DNA of 64,000 bases from Bathynomus jamesi (lineage: Eukaryota > Arthropoda > Malacostraca > Isopoda > Cirolanidae), in the NCBI GenBank assembly GCA_023014485.1, contig JAJOZX010000483.1:929501-993500 (forward strand), in the 5' to 3' direction. Positions 32,455-44,590 of this stretch are shown here, piece after piece; the first letter of the stretch is position 1; the number at the start of each line of letters is the position of its first letter. A program made the position numbers and the translations under genes. A model generated the notes under the pieces. That model made no database searches. It saw only the letters and a list, made by a program, of their open reading frames with translations, and was not told where the DNA came from.

Positions 32455-32487
<33 letters not shown>
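32455..32487. repeat. (CA)n microsatellite
   Basis: About 16 CA units. Confidence 0.95.
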
Positions 32488-32488
<1 letters not shown>

Positions 32489-33611
32489 CACATGTGGGTT
32501 GTAAAGTTGAAGTGGCCATTTGATTCTGAGGTTTTTATTTAGTTATTTATTTGTCATGACAACTAAAGGTTGGTACAGTGTTCCAAGCCCTTTTGTGGCA
32601 TTCCACCTATAACGAAGATAATATACTGCGTTTGAAGGAAATTCATAGTGAATGAAATAGGCATTTCTTCAACGTCTGTATATAATTTGTCTCTCAAAAT
32701 CACAATAAAAACTTTTTTTTTATAAAACTTGGGACCATTAAAGCGAAGAGAGAAATTTGTACAAGACGAATGAAATATAGCGACATTTCAGAATTTTTAG
32801 GGTATGCCAAAAAACGTGTTTGCGTTTTTACGGAATGAATTATTTTCTGTTTTTCTTTGAAACTAAGATAAAAGTATGAGTAAGAACTTAATTCATTTAA
32901 TTCAGTATTGTGTTTATTACGTTAATTCAACTTTTAACTGCTCATCCGTTTAATAGTTATACTGTTATGTATTTCATTGTAATAACTCTGTTCCTTATAC
33001 AGTATTTACCTTGATAAATTCAAGAACAATAAAAGAAATAAATTATTTACAGATTAACAGCCCTTCATTAAACTTCGTTTGACCTATATAATAGTGCCAT
33101 AAGAACCCCACCCCCCCTCACCACTTGGTTCAATTCGCAAAGGAGAAATTATATATACTTAAATAAAGTTAAAAGCAATGCCACAATCGACATCTATATG
33201 TAACATTAATATTTAGAACATATCTTTTGTATTTATACATTTTGAAGTGCATTACTCCTTTAAGGTAAATTGAAGGCTGTTCATATACGTATAATTTGTT
33301 TTACATAATTATACTTAAAGGTGCAAGTACGCGTATAAGTGCTATTAAAAAGTGCATGCACCTCCCTTAAAGATGACTAAAACTGCACTTGTTCTTGGCA
33401 AAGCATGATGGGTTTTGAAACGACTTCTAAGTTCATCTAAAATGCATTGTCACGAAGTATTTAATTCGATAGCTTATTTATCATATGCAGTACGCATATA
33501 ATAAAACATTATTATCATGTTACAGTCTGTTCTGTGCTGTTGTGAATTGACGAACGAAGCCTGTTCTTACATCATAAGAGACTATTTTAAATAAAGCCTT
33601 TTACTCGATCT
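32488..33611. other. AT-rich spacer, no gene seen
   Basis: No frame, terminus or RNA gene recognised. Confidence 0.5.
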
Positions 33612-33824
33612 GAGGACTACGGTGTGGCCAGTGTCGTAACACTGCTTCCCGTCGATCAGCGAAGTGACACTGGGTCTGGGTAGCAGTTGGATGAGAGACC
33701 GTCATCTGCGTCCAGATTATATAGCGACCCGTGGTTCGGATCACGCGTAAAATTGTAGGCCCCCCTCTGTCATATGACCTTAGATATTGCGAAGGAGGTT
33801 AAGCAACCCCATCATCATCATCAT
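33612..33824 (+). repeat. 5S rRNA-derived SINE, copy 4, plus orientation
   Basis: Plus strand shows the 5S-like head GTCGTAACACTGCTTCCCGT and GGTCTGGGTAGCAGTTGGAT, body GACCCGTGGTTCGGATCACG, and a 3' tail AGCAACCCC(ATC)n, showing that this family ends in a short trinucleotide repeat. Confidence 0.85.
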
Positions 33825-34504
33825 TTTATTCGACCTAATTTACTGTTCTTTTAGGGGCTGATGTACCCTCTTCGAGTCTTTTGGGCGAATGGAAGTATTT
33901 GCTGTTCGCTTTAAATTGATAATTGCATTCATTAAACCCAGCTATACCATTGATTGAAAACAGAAAATCGACTGAAGAAGAATAGGCGATACAAATATAG
34001 GCTTAAGTAAATAAAATATAGAAAAGAATTCATGCGTCTTTATCTTCTACAAATAGGCTTAGTCTTCAAGATACCAAATTATTACATTATGGAAATATAA
34101 CTTTTCGTTCATTTGAAAAACTTGTTTACAATTAAATTGTTTTTCTATTTTCTAAATCCAAACCTAAACTAAAATTTTGCGACTAAAGTTTCTGGTCTGA
34201 ATTATTTATCAGGATTTTTTAGGTTTATATAAGAGAAACAATTATATTAACTTCTCACTGTCTAAATGTTTGGGGATTTCAATTAAATTCTTTTCAATTG
34301 TATCTAATGCAAATTCGTGAGCAAAAACTACGTGGTTATGCGTTTATATTTCTATTTAATTGTACCCTCGTCTCGTGTTTGCCAGAAAGATTTTAATTAA
34401 ATTTGTTCATTGGTTCGAGTGCAGAGGGTTAGCAACGTAAAACCTTCTCTGGACGTGAAAAACTTATGCCTTTCCCTCGGGTGATTAAGTGTTGCCAGAT
34501 TGGT
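33825..34504. other. AT-rich spacer, no gene seen
   Basis: Nothing coding recognised. Confidence 0.5.
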
Positions 34505-34612
34505 ACTAACTTTTATCCTATCATATAGGGTATAGGCAAATGGTTAATAACCGCGTCTCCGAGTCAAATAGTCCTAGTTTGAATTCTCTTTGGGGATAAA
34601 TTCTGCATATGT
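34505..34612 (+). repeat. tRNA-derived SINE, family 2, diverged copy
   Basis: TACTAACTTTTATCCTATC, then a tRNA-like GGCAAATGGTTAATAACCG and B-box-like AGTTTGAATTCTC. Same order as the copy at 16624-16735. A TGCGTGGTAATGCGTTTATAT segment following it is also seen diverged at 34325-34350. Confidence 0.5.
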
Positions 34613-34731
34613 AAAAATGCGTGGTAATGCGTTTATATACCCATTAACTCCGATTTTGTAAATACGTCGAATTTTGTTGTAGGAGAGACTTTTTTGAGGT
34701 AAGGCTAGATAATGTCAGGTTAGTCTAACGG

Positions 34732-34751
34732 TCTAACCTAACCTAACCTAA
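34732..34751. repeat. short CCTAA telomere-like run
   Basis: Three to four consecutive CCTAA units. Confidence 0.6.
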
Positions 34752-35093
34752 AACAAATCACTGTGTGTGAAAAAGCCTGAGGTAGCTTGAAGTACGATAT
34801 ATTTGATTTCGATTTTTTTTAATTAAAATCCTAACGCGGGTGAAATTCGAAAAAATAATAATCATTGAATACGGTGAAAAAGGGCTTTCTCTAAACTTCT
34901 TAATAGAATACCCACTTTCCTATCTTAACACAAGCGTAAGTGATTAAAAATTTGGAAATATAACAAATATGACTTGTTGGAGCTACTGGGTAAAAAATGA
35001 ACACGGATGAAAATTTATATAAAAGTTGGAGCTACTTTGGCATTTATGACTTACAATATATATATGTATATTATATATATATATATATATATA

Positions 35094-35858
35094 CAGGGTG
35101 GGCCGTAAGTTTCCATACATAGGAAAAATAAACATTTTTTTATGGACAACCATTTTTATTTATATAATATGCTCTACATGGTTGCCATTGTTTTGAAAAC
35201 ACATTTCAATACGTGTTCCCCACTGTTGATGAACACGCATTAGCACAGTTGACGTTATGCTTGTAATGGCGTTGGTGATACGTTCCTTTAGATGATTTAT
35301 GTCTCGTATCTTTTCCTGATACACCATGGCCTTCAAGTGCCCCCAAAGATAGAAATCAAGGGGGGGGGTGAGATCTGGGGATCTGGGAGGCCACTCCACA
35401 GGACCACGCCGACCAATCCAAGCATCCGGAAACTGCTGCTGATCCAAATACCGACGCACGTGAAGACCATAATGAGGTGGAGCTCCATCTTGCTGGAAGT
35501 AAACTGGGAAGTTACCTTCCTCGTTTAGCAGGGATGGGAAAATCTCTTCTTGCAACATGTTAAGATACCTTTCGGCATTAAGATTTCCACTGACAAAAAT
35601 TGGTCCAATAATTCTGTCACCCCATATCCCGGCCCACACCATCACTTTACCGGCACCTTGCATCTTCGTCGGACTCAGCCAGTTAGGGTTAGCATTACTC
35701 CAATAACGTATGTTTTGCCGATTAACCTCTCCATTGACGTAAAAATTTGCTTCATCAGTAAACAAGATCTTACGTCAAACGCATATTCTTAGGGTATCTG
35801 AAACATTATAACAAACGTTTAATTTTTCCTATGTATGGAAACTTACGGCCCACCCTAG
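35094..35858 (-). mobile_element. mariner-like element, 5' half deleted
   Basis: Terminal repeats CAGGGTGGGCCGTAAGTTTC with the inverted counterpart at the right (one extra A at the tip), about 36 bp, within TATATA tracts. At 765 bp it lacks the N-terminal half of the gene. Confidence 0.9.
35160..35765 (-). pseudogene. mariner-like transposase, N-terminally truncated (DD37D)
   Basis: 201 residues on the minus strand, starting at the first catalytic block FTDEANF. The second Asp is in QQDGAPPH and the third in RSPDLTP, with 37 residues between (DD37D). [16 protein letters not shown] and [11 protein letters not shown] are typical. The helix-turn-helix half is missing, the first Met is only the first available one, and there is an extra Pro in TPPLDF. 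It shares the WIGR-SPDLTP-LDF layout with the transposase at 916-1959 but is a different lineage. Confidence 0.9.
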
Positions 35859-36004
35859 TATATATATATATATATATACGGTATATATATATATATATAA
35901 TTTCCAGTTTAATACACAACTTGTATTACAGAATACGAGAGAGTACAAGTCAATAAAGCAAATAGCTAATAATAATTATCGAAGACAGGTCGGTATTTAG
36001 TGTG

Positions 36005-36540
36005 ACCTCCTCAAGTACGAATGATGGCTTCCCATCAAGAAGGGATTGAATCAACCGATCAACACATAAGTTTCGTAGAAATTGCTTGCCATTTCGAATG
36101 GATAATACACCAGAGATCCTTCAGGCTTCTTGGTTTCACTTTTGAGACCTCACTTTTGAGTTGTTTAGTCATTTCCACAAGTTCTCATTGAGGTTTATAT
36201 CAGGACTTTGTAGTGAGAACTTCAGCGCTTGCATCCTCCCAATCTGCTTCGGTCTCTCCAAGTAGCTGTAGTGTATCAGTTTTTAGGGATCATTCACTCC
36301 AGCTAAACTGAAGCAACTTCATACCATAACAGAACCATCATTAGGTTTTACGATATTACAGATCCAGTTAGATCATAAAAAAAAAAAAAATCCAAGTTGC
36401 GTCATCTCACAATTCAATGTCTTTCATTTGCAAAAAAAGTTCAATTTTGTTTTCATCACTCCAGAGGACATTCTTCTTTTCATTATATTAGAGTTGATGT
36501 TCCTTTCCAAACGCAAGCTCCGTTTTCATTCACATGAACA
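36005..36540 (-). pseudogene. Tc1-like transposase remnant
   Basis: Minus-strand fragments in shifting frames: a VLWSDE-like first catalytic block (GTCCTCTGGAGTGATGAAAA near 36450), then a KSPDINLNENLW stretch (~36195) containing the last catalytic region, then a C-terminal SLLDGKPSFVLEEV. Many disruptions and an A-run at 36378. No terminal repeats identified. Dead. Confidence 0.65.
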
Positions 36541-36556
36541 GCGTATAGCTTTTTAA

Positions 36557-36892
36557 CCTTTTAACACTGGGTACAGATGTGATCGATAAACCCCACTGCG
36601 CGCAATAAAACAGGAAAAAAAAAGAATTCAAGAATAATTTTGTAGTGATTTCATGAGTCATTTTAAACCTTTAAGCCCTGAATTTTTTGTAGTGTTAAGT
36701 TATGAATGCGTGTATTTGAAACGTTAGCAATTTGTACCGTCGGTACTCAAAGGGTTAAACCTCAAACAAAGGCGGGAAAGGTAAAGCATCCACAGATGTT
36801 GACCGTCGTTTGTGGAAAAACCTAAAACATCAATTGATGTTGACCAGCATTCTCTAAGAGAACATCAATAGATGTCGACCGGCGTTTAAGGG
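36557..36892. mobile_element. TTAA-flanked MITE containing a second MITE
   Basis: TTAA at 36553-36556 and 36893-36896, with imperfect ends CCTTTTAACACTGG and (inverted) CCCTTAAACGCCGG. Interior has three diverged copies of ACATCAATTGATGTTGACC-like sequence. Confidence 0.65.
36667..36754. mobile_element. 88-bp TTAA-flanked MITE, nested
   Basis: Inverted relative of 14877-14964 (shared GAATGCGTGTATTTGAAACG), nested in the larger MITE above and bounded by TTAA. Confidence 0.75.
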
Positions 36893-37011
36893 TTAACAGC
36901 AAAATTTCCTTGCAGACCAAGTTCTTAAAGCCTTCTTTTCACAATGACCGTGCTTATAATAATCTTAGGGAACTCCTTGAATGGTTGCACATATTTTTGG
37001 AGCTGTCTTAA

Positions 37012-37135
37012 CCCTTTCATACCTGATTTTCGTTTACTTTTCATGCCACAAAAAAACACTTGTGTTATATCTCCAGAATGACTAAAATCTCATAAAATTT
37101 GATGGTCTCATTTGCGCCCATACGGCATGAAAGGG
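37012..37135. mobile_element. 124-bp TTAA-flanked MITE
   Basis: Ends CCCTTTCATACC and inverted CCCTTTCATGCC, TTAA on both sides (37008-37011, 37136-37139). piggyBac-type target. Confidence 0.8.
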
Positions 37136-37218
37136 TTAAAGGGATTTGCTAAGGGTAGTCTTTGAACAATGTGATCCTGTCTTGCAATAGTTATTCTAGC
37201 CCGACTTTGTCTGTTATA

Positions 37219-37457
37219 CAGGTTGCTTCACAAAAATTTTACCACTTAGTTATATGGCACTAATATGTCATTGCTTACCACTTATACAGTAGTTTGTTTT
37301 TGTTTACGTATTTGTGTGTTTATTTGTTTGTTTTTAATAATATTATTAAAAACAACCAAATAAACACAAATACTTTTATAAACAAAAAAAAATTATAAGT
37401 GGTAAGCAATGTCATATTAGCGCCATATAAGTGGTAAAATTTGTTTGAAGCACCCTG
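37219..37457. mobile_element. palindromic mariner-type MITE
   Basis: 239 bp with CAGGTTGCTTCACAAA and inverted CAGGGTGCTTCAAACA ends between TA dinucleotides. The arms (GTGGTAAGCAATG etc.) extend to a central AATAATATTATT, so almost the entire element is a hairpin. Confidence 0.85.
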
Positions 37458-38334
37458 TAAGTGGAGCTAAACTGCCATATTCCAGCACTCTCTGTCGAGT
37501 TCTTTGAACTATGTACTTATTCGGATATTTTGAGTACCATTGTAATTTTTCTTTGGCTGTTGCACTGTTTATGGAGACTGAGTAGTTTGGTCTCTTAATT
37601 CACATGTTAATTTTCTGTTCACTTTTATAGTAAACAATTATATAATTATCAGACATTTTCTCAGTTATACTCTGAGTTATACTCTATAAGTCATTTGATG
37701 TTTCATTATGTTTATGAGCACAAGAAAGAAGACATAATAAACTTTGTATAGCAAATGTAAGAATCCTATCGAACTTACACAAATGTTGAAATCATAGGCT
37801 ACAGAAAAGACACTTAATCAGGCTCCCCCACACTACGTAAGTGTTAAATGCATGTGTAATTAGTTTTTTAGGTTATGAAAGGTTTTCGCTCAAGAGATTG
37901 GTGTATGCAAAGATTATTTATAACAAGACATGTAACTCCGCTATCATTCACGTTAGATTTTTCTTTACTGCTATCTACTGTTTAACAGGAAAACTAAATA
38001 GCCCGCGAGTAAAACGTCATCACTTTAAATTCTGTTTTCATATTTGTTACTATATATAGTTTAATATTTATTCAAATATAGCCAATAATTAATAAGCTAG
38101 GCTTATAGGTTTGTATATTTTTAGAGATGAGTGTAACAGTTTAAAAATTTAACCTATAAATCACGCGAGTATGCCTTTGTAAAGAGTATAGGTCTCACTC
38201 TTACTCCATCCACTAGATGGCGAGTACTCTAGGTAGACTGTTAGTTTGTTTATTCAGTTAGTTTATTCATTCTTTCTTATTGTCGTAACTACACATAGGT
38301 TTCTACTTTATGATACCTTATGATGGCTTCGAAC
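37458..38334. other. AT-rich spacer, no gene seen
   Basis: Nothing recognised apart from short repeats of GTTAGTTTATTCA near 38240. Confidence 0.5.
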
Positions 38335-39146
38335 GATAGTTCAGGATCGACCTACGGTCAACCCTTCTGCAGCATCCTGCCTCATTTGCGGGATTTGGTG
38401 GAGGAGAGAATTGTTTCTCCTCTCTTCCTTCCCTCGTAGCCAGCTACGCGTGGCTGGTTAGGGAATTTGCACAAGAATCCGTCCAGCTGGTTCTTGAAAT
38501 TATTCAGGTTGGTGCGCTGAAGGTTCCTCAGTTCTTTTGGCAGCTCGTTAAAGAGTTTTGGGCCTCGTATTCTGAGGGTATTTTCCACTCCCCTTTTCGT
38601 GGCCCTGTCCTATCTTCATCTTTTGTTTCCTCTATCTTAGATGTAAAAAGCCTTTTTATGGCTATGTTTGCGATGTCTCATTTTCTGTATGGGCTTGTGA
38701 ATATTGAGAAATAGTCAATTATTGATAAAACTAAACTTTTCCATAATTTTAGCATATGTTTGCTTGCCTTTTGTGGAAGCTTCTCCAGATCATTCCCATT
38801 ATTTTTCTAGTTGTTGTGATTATACGTAATGATTACTCCAAGATCCCTGACTTGCGAGTTCGATGTTATCTATTTGTCTCGTAGAGTTTTGTACCTTTTA
38901 TTCTGTAACTCCTTGTTTTTACCATATAAGTTGGACTTTTTCTTCGTTGAACTTTATATCGTTGTCTTCCGCCCACTTCAATAATTAATGTTTCATTGTC
39001 GTTTTGTAATTTTTCTGCCACCTTCTTTTCATATTTCTTTGCAAATCTTTATGTTATCCGCGAAACACGTTACGATACTGTCATTAATATTTACATCAGT
39101 GTCTACAATCATTATTATAAACGGACGCATTTCCTGAGCTCTGATA
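38335..39146 (-). pseudogene. old LINE reverse transcriptase, 3' part
   Basis: Minus strand: SIVTCFADNIKICKEI (RT catalytic FADD box with Asp to Asn change) near 39060-39100, then DLGVIITYNHN, and the C-terminal LRIRGPKLFNELPKELRNL ... NFKNQLDGFL (38382-38588). Many stops. The same LINE continues at 43757-44010; the two were separated by the insertion 39147-43756. CR1/L2-type by its C-terminal layout. Confidence 0.75.
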
Positions 39147-39342
39147 TTGCATCTACTTTTGCATATTGCTAATAATTTTACTTTTGGAAAGTTTTGAATT
39201 TTATATACTTGTGTTTATATTCACATTGTTATAGTTAAGTAATTGAATATTAGTGGTTTTTAGCGATTTAGAAGTTTTCATAGCGTGCCGGCTTAATTTA
39301 ACTTAAACTTGTGACGGTTATAAACTAATTTTTAACTGCGCG

Positions 39343-40339
39343 ATGCCGTCGCAGAAAGCGTCGTGTGTTAGGTGTGGGGTAAACCGGTGGTATTCGGAAT
39401 TTAAAGATTATAACGGCGGTCCTATGGCGATTACCGAGAGATCAGTTTGTTTCTTTTGCGAGTTAATGGAGGAAATAGTTGACATAAAACGCAGTGTACG
39501 TGAGGTAACGGAAAGACTTGCAACGCTTGATGAGGGCAGGGGTAGGGCTACGGTTGACGAAAGCCGAACCAATACTAACGTTGAAGACGTTAGTAATTTG
39601 AAGGGTGAGGTGCGTAACCTAGTTTCTAGTTTAGGTAGCTTGTCGGGAAGGTTGGATAGAGTTGAGGAAGGGGTTAAGGTTGGTCCGAGATTAGTAGATG
39701 GGGAGGGATTTAGAGAAGTTAAGGGTGGAGCTAGGCCGCGTACGTTAGGTGATAGGAATCCCCCCCTATCGAGGTTTCGAACCCTTTCGCCCATTTGGAA
39801 AGGGACGTGAATGAGGGGGAAACTATTTTAATTGGGGACTCTTTAGTGCGCCATATGGACAAAGAGTTCGTTGAACGGCATCCAACCAAGAGGAGGAGGG
39901 TCTGTCTCCCAGGGGCCAGGGTTGACAGAGTTAGAGACGAAGTGGATAGGATTGACGTTGCCTCCCGTCACTCGATGTTGGTGACGATGGTAGGGGCAAC
40001 GACTCGTATAGGCCCGATACGAGAGTGCCTGACCTTTTGGAGAGATATAGGGGGTTAATTAGGTCCCTGAAGGCGAGGTCAGATAGGTCTTTAGTTCTAG
40101 GTATTACCCCTAGGCACGGTTTGGGTCTTAGGATTACGTCAAAAACAATATTTTTGAATAATAAATTAGAAGAGATTTGTGCTGAGGAAAATGTACCCTT
40201 CGTAAAGCTGTGGTCCGAATTCAGTGATCCTAGCCTTTTTATAAAAGATGGGGTGCATTTTAATGAAATAGGTAATGCTAGGCTAGGTAGGTTAATTGAC
40301 GAAACGTACGAAAGCTGTATAGGTCGAAGCCTTCTTTAA
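39343..40339 (+). pseudogene. CR1-like ORF1 with SGNH esterase domain, frameshifted
   Basis: Start ATG 39343. N-terminus has CVRCG and CFFCEL Cys pairs (CxxC ... CxxC, a zinc-ribbon/PHD-like finger), then a heptad-like Leu/Val region (residues ~45-115) suggesting a coiled coil. After a frameshift near 39800 comes ILIGDSLVRHMD, the catalytic GDS block of SGNH hydrolases, then after another shift near 40020 LVLGITPR and DGVHFNEIGN with the Asp-x2-His pair. Finger plus esterase in ORF1 is a documented property of CR1-clade LINEs. ORF1p is expected to bind element RNA. Two frameshifts inactivate it. Confidence 0.85.
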
Positions 40340-40399
40340 ACGTTGTGGGTCCGGGGAACGCGGGCCCGACGTGAAAAATAGTTTAAAACGCCGGCCCGT

Positions 40400-43184
40400 G
40401 GTAAAAAATAACTTAAACGTCTTTTATTGTAACGCGTAGTATTAGAAATAAATTAAACGAATTTAAGGCGATAATTTATTCCGGCAACTACGATATAGTT
40501 GCTATCACTGAAACGTGGTTAAATACCGTGACTCGGGACTTGTTGGGGGAACTTGATATACCGGGTTTTAAACTCTTTACTAATGATAGGTTACATAGGT
40601 TTGGTGGCGGCGTTTTGCTGTACATTCGTAATTCCCTTAGGGCTATCGAGGTTAAGATAGATTTTCCGGCAGCAATTAATGCGATATGCGTTGAAGTTAG
40701 GGCGCGTAGTATTAGTTTTAATTTTGTTGTTGTTTATAGACCTCCCGTTCAACCCCTCGATACCGATACTAGATTTTACTCACTTCTTGGTAACTTTATT
40801 GACAATCGGAATAGTATAATTGTCGGAGACTTTAACTGCCCTAATGTTAATTACGAGACTTTTACTGGTAATGAGGAGGGTTTGAGATTGATTGAGTTCA
40901 TGGAAGATATTTTTTTACGACAGATGGTTACCGAACCAACGCGCGGTGACAATATTTTAGATTTGGTGATGACGAACGGCGAAAATATAGTCGAAGGTTT
41001 AGAAGTAGGCGAGTTTAGGATGTAGTGATCATCAAATTCTTAGGTTTAAGTTATTGATAGAAAACACTAAGGATAGTAACGTAATAGAAGTCCCTGATTT
41101 TCGTAGGGCTAATTTTGATAGTTTTGCGGATAGGATGAGAGTAGTGGACTGGGATAACTTATTTATGGGTAATGACACAAATTTGCATTGGGAGGCGTTT
41201 AAAGAAAGTTTTATGAATATTGAAAGGGAGTTTATTCCTCGTAGGCCCAAGCGCGCTAGAAATCATGGTAGGCCCAAGTGGTGGACTAGGGAAATAGGCG
41301 AGTTCATAAACGAGCGTAACAGAGCGTATAGACTTAATAAGCGCAATGGCACGGCAGCTAACTTTAATAGATATATCGAGCTTAGACGTCAGGTTAAAAG
41401 ATCAGTTAGGAATGCTAAGCGTAATTTAGAGATACTTATAGCTGCGGATAGTAAACATAATCCAAAAAAGTTTTTTGAATACGTCAATAATCGTAAGCCG
41501 ATAAAAGATAACATAGGCCCTCTAGTGGATGTTAACGGCGCTTTGGCTTCTGACGCTCAGGCGATGGCGGGTATTTTCAATAACTTTTTTGCGACAGTTT
41601 TTACCGTAGAAGACGTAAATAATGTCCCCGACGTGGACGATATCGTTCCATTTAGTAGCGAGACTATTTTGGATGAAATAACTGTTTACGAGGGTGAGAT
41701 TGCGCATTATATCGATAGGCTAAAAGTTAGCAAGGCTCCAGGCCCTGACGCTTTTTATCCCAGACATTTGAAAGATTTGAAAGACGTTATCGTAGGCCCC
41801 TTAACGAAGATTTTTAATCAGTCACTCGAAACGGGGATTATTCCTGAAGACTTCAAATTAGCTAACGTCACGCCCATTTTTAAAAAAGGCGACCGCACGT
41901 ACTAGCAATTATAGGCCCATTAGCTTAACGTCAATTGTCGGTAAACTTTTGGAATCCGTAGTTAGGGATCGTATCATCGATCACTTAGAAAGTAGAGATT
42001 TGATTAATAGTAGTCAGCATGGGTTTCGACGCCATAGATCTTGTTTAACTAATTTGTTAGAATTTTATAACGAAATAGTGCGCGAATACGATAGGCATAG
42101 AGCGGCTGACGTTATTTATTTAGATTTTAAAAAGGCGTTCGATACAGTTCCGCATAGAAGATTAATTGCGAAGGTTAAAGCGCACGGTATACGCGGTCAG
42201 GTAGCTAACTGGTTAGAGGAATGGCTTCGTGCTAGGAGACAGAGGGTCGTTGTTAATGGTAGTGAATCGGGGTGGTTGGATGTAGGTAGCGGTGTCCCAC
42301 AGGGTTCAGTGTTAGGCCCATTGCTATTCGTAATTTACATTAACGACATAGATGTAGGATTGACTAGTAACGTGTCAAAATTCGCGGACGATACTAAAAT
42401 AGGCGGTAAGGTTGTTAACGAGGACGATAGAAATAGGCTCCAAGACGATGTAAATAGGATTATGGAGTGGACGGATAAGTGGCAGATGCAATTTAACGTA
42501 GACAAATGTAAAGTTTTGCATATAGGTTCTCGTAACAATAATTACACGTACACGATGGATGATAGAGAGTTAGCGAGCGTTGACGAGGAAGTAGATTTAG
42601 GCGTACGCGTATCTAAGGATTTAAAGTTAGGAACCAGTGCCTGGAGTCTTGCGCAAAAGCTAATAGGATGTTAGGCTTCATAGCGCGTAATTTCGAATTT
42701 AAATCGAAGGATATTATATTGCCCCTTTACAAGTCCCTAGTCAGGCCTCATTTAGAATATGCCGTTCAGTTTTGGTGCCCGTATTTGCGTGAGGATATTG
42801 ATAGGTTAGAAAGGGTTCAGCGTCGTGCCACGAAACTAATTCCGTCATTGCGCAACAAGCCTTATGAAGATAGGATTAAAGTGTTAGACTTGCATTCACT
42901 CGAAACTAGGAGATTAAGGGGGAGCTTATTGAAGTTTTCAAAATCGTTAATAACATCGATAACGTAAATTTTGACAAACTGTTCACTTTCGATAATAGCA
43001 ATACTCGTAATAACGGATTTAAGTTGCGTGGCAGACGTTTCATTACTAATATCGCTAAAAACTTCTTACGTTTAAAGTAATTGATAAATGGAATAATCTT
43101 CCCGCATCAGTCGTTAACTCTACCAGCGTTAATGTGCTTAAGAACCGTTTAGATAGGCATTTTAAAAATATTAACGTTCTTTAA
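40400..43184 (+). pseudogene. CR1-like ORF2 endonuclease-reverse transcriptase, frameshifted
   Basis: Domains in order: AP endonuclease (40440-41030) with ITETWL, VVVYRPP and VGDFNCPN; a linker with RPKWWTREI; RT with KAPGPDAFYPR (41740), YLDFKKAFDTVPH (42120), GVPQGSVLGPLLF (42290) and the FADDTKI catalytic box (42380); thumb region LYKSLVRPHLEYAVQFW (42730); C-terminal IDKWNNLPASVV (43080) ending in NVL-stop near 43184. The EN and RT catalytic residues I can see are intact. Frameshifts near 40435, 41021, 41899, 42628, 42918 and 43070. This enzyme would nick DNA and prime reverse transcription at the target. Confidence 0.9.
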
Positions 43185-43756
43185 AATAAAAAAACAATTA
43201 GTAACAGGAGCTCTGGGGGTGGTGGTCGAGGATGAGTCTGTTGACGATTAATGCCAGCTTGTGACATGCCAGCGTGTGATGCCAGCAAAAAATTAAAAAA
43301 AAAAATTAGACTAACACGAACGTAGATGTAGCTCGTAGCGTAAACTAACCCACTTTTTGTTTAACTTTACCTACTTTTTTTTTTTTACTTATCTTCTCCT
43401 TACTTGCATGTCTGTAACTCTCTTTACTTGCATATCTGTAGTTTGCATGGTATGACTGTGAGTTAAGACTGTGTTTGCATAGTTTGTAAGCGTTCTTATT
43501 TTACTTCTTTTCATTTTTCACCACTTTTCTATTCTCTCCGACTATTTTTCTGACTTGTCGGCAGTGGCCAGCGGATGATGATGGTGAGTCTTTTTTCTCT
43601 TTTTCCGAATGAATGTTAACCCACGAGTGACAGGTGTTGCTACTTACTTAACCCCTCATTCTCTTCTCTTAACCCCCTACTCTTTTCTTTCTCTCGGGCT
43701 AACCTTAGAGTGGATCTTAGGGTTTTTGTTAGCCTTAGCTTCTGTAGATCTGTAGA

Positions 43757-44010
43757 ATACTGTACCTTGTGGGACAGAGCTGACGACGTCTGAGACTTCA
43801 GATATGATTCCATTTACTACCTACCACCTTTTGTATTCTTTAGGTCACAAAAGTGAATATCCATCATCCTAACTTTCCAGTAATTCCTGTATTCTAAAGT
43901 TTGTGTACTATAATTCCATGATCGCAGTTATCGGAGGCTTGAGCAAAATCAATATATATTACATCTATGTCTTGACCTCGAAACATTGTTTCTAGTATAA
44001 GGTATCATAA
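43757..44010 (-). pseudogene. old LINE reverse transcriptase, 5' part (truncated)
   Basis: Minus strand: DVIYIDFAQASDNCDHG (RT motif A, the palm Asp) at ~43930-43980 and SSVPQGTV (motif B) at ~43765-43795, where the CR1-like insertion breaks it. 5'-truncated near 44010. Confidence 0.75.
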
Positions 44011-44024
44011 GGTATATGAGAATG

Positions 44025-44310
44025 CCTCGGTGGTGAAGTGGTTAGTATCGCTGACTACGAATCCATCGGCCCTGGGATCGAGAACAGGTGACGGCAGGCG
44101 GCGCGCAGCAAAACCCAGCTGTTCATCCTTCCACAAAATAAAAAAAGTTGGTTGGTAGATAAATGGGTACCCTGGGTAGCCTAGTGATTAAGACGCTGGG
44201 CTGCTGGTGGGGCGTGGTTCGGACTCCACGTTAAACTGTAGGTCTAAGGTGGAGGAACAAATGTGACCTTCGTCAGAATGAACAATTCGGGCGGAAGCAA
44301 AACCAAGGTT
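44025..44310 (+). repeat. dimeric tRNA-derived SINE, copy A
   Basis: Two tRNA-like monomers in tandem. First: A box TGGTGAAGTGGTTAG and a decayed B box; second: TAGCCTAGTGATTAAGACG and GTGGTTCGGACTCCAC. The tail GACCTTCGTCAGAATGAACA leads into ATATATA. About 285 bp. Other copies: 48805, 53763, 60437. Confidence 0.85.
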
Positions 44311-44565
44311 ATATATAGGCTATATACATGTACATATTTCGTGACTATACTTGCAAACGGTGATATATGTGACGACTTAAGTGAATTAGGTCTAACAAGA
44401 GGAATAGGGTCGAATTCGACCTAATTCCAGTATGAGCAATTCCATCTTGCTCCTGACCTAACCTATCTTGATATAACAGTAGCTTAATTCGATCTAATTC
44501 AGTAGGAGTGTATTTGAGCTAACTCCAGTATTTTCGCTTTAATACCAGACACACAACACACACAC

Positions 44566-44590
44566 ACATATATATATATATATATTATAT
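44566..44590. repeat. (CA)n(TA)n microsatellite
   Basis: Short CA run (from 44550) then TA run next to the foldback element. Confidence 0.9.

Larger units (their letters stand above)
39147..43756 (+). mobile_element. CR1-like LINE inserted in an older LINE
   Basis: About 4.6 kb carrying ORF1 (39343-40339), ORF2 (~40400-43184), a ~200-bp 5' and a ~570-bp 3' untranslated region. Boundaries were inferred from the break in the older minus-strand RT, whose coding sequence resumes on either side with only ATA shared; no long TSD and no poly(A) tail are visible. Base composition (GTTAG/TAGG-rich) differs from its surroundings, as expected for a recently arrived block. Confidence 0.8.

Noticed and set aside
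35292..35792. plus-strand 78-80-codon frames
   Set aside because: Antisense to the truncated mariner transposase.
39408..39794. 128-codon minus-strand frame
   Set aside because: Antisense to the CR1-like ORF1, which has recognisable domains.
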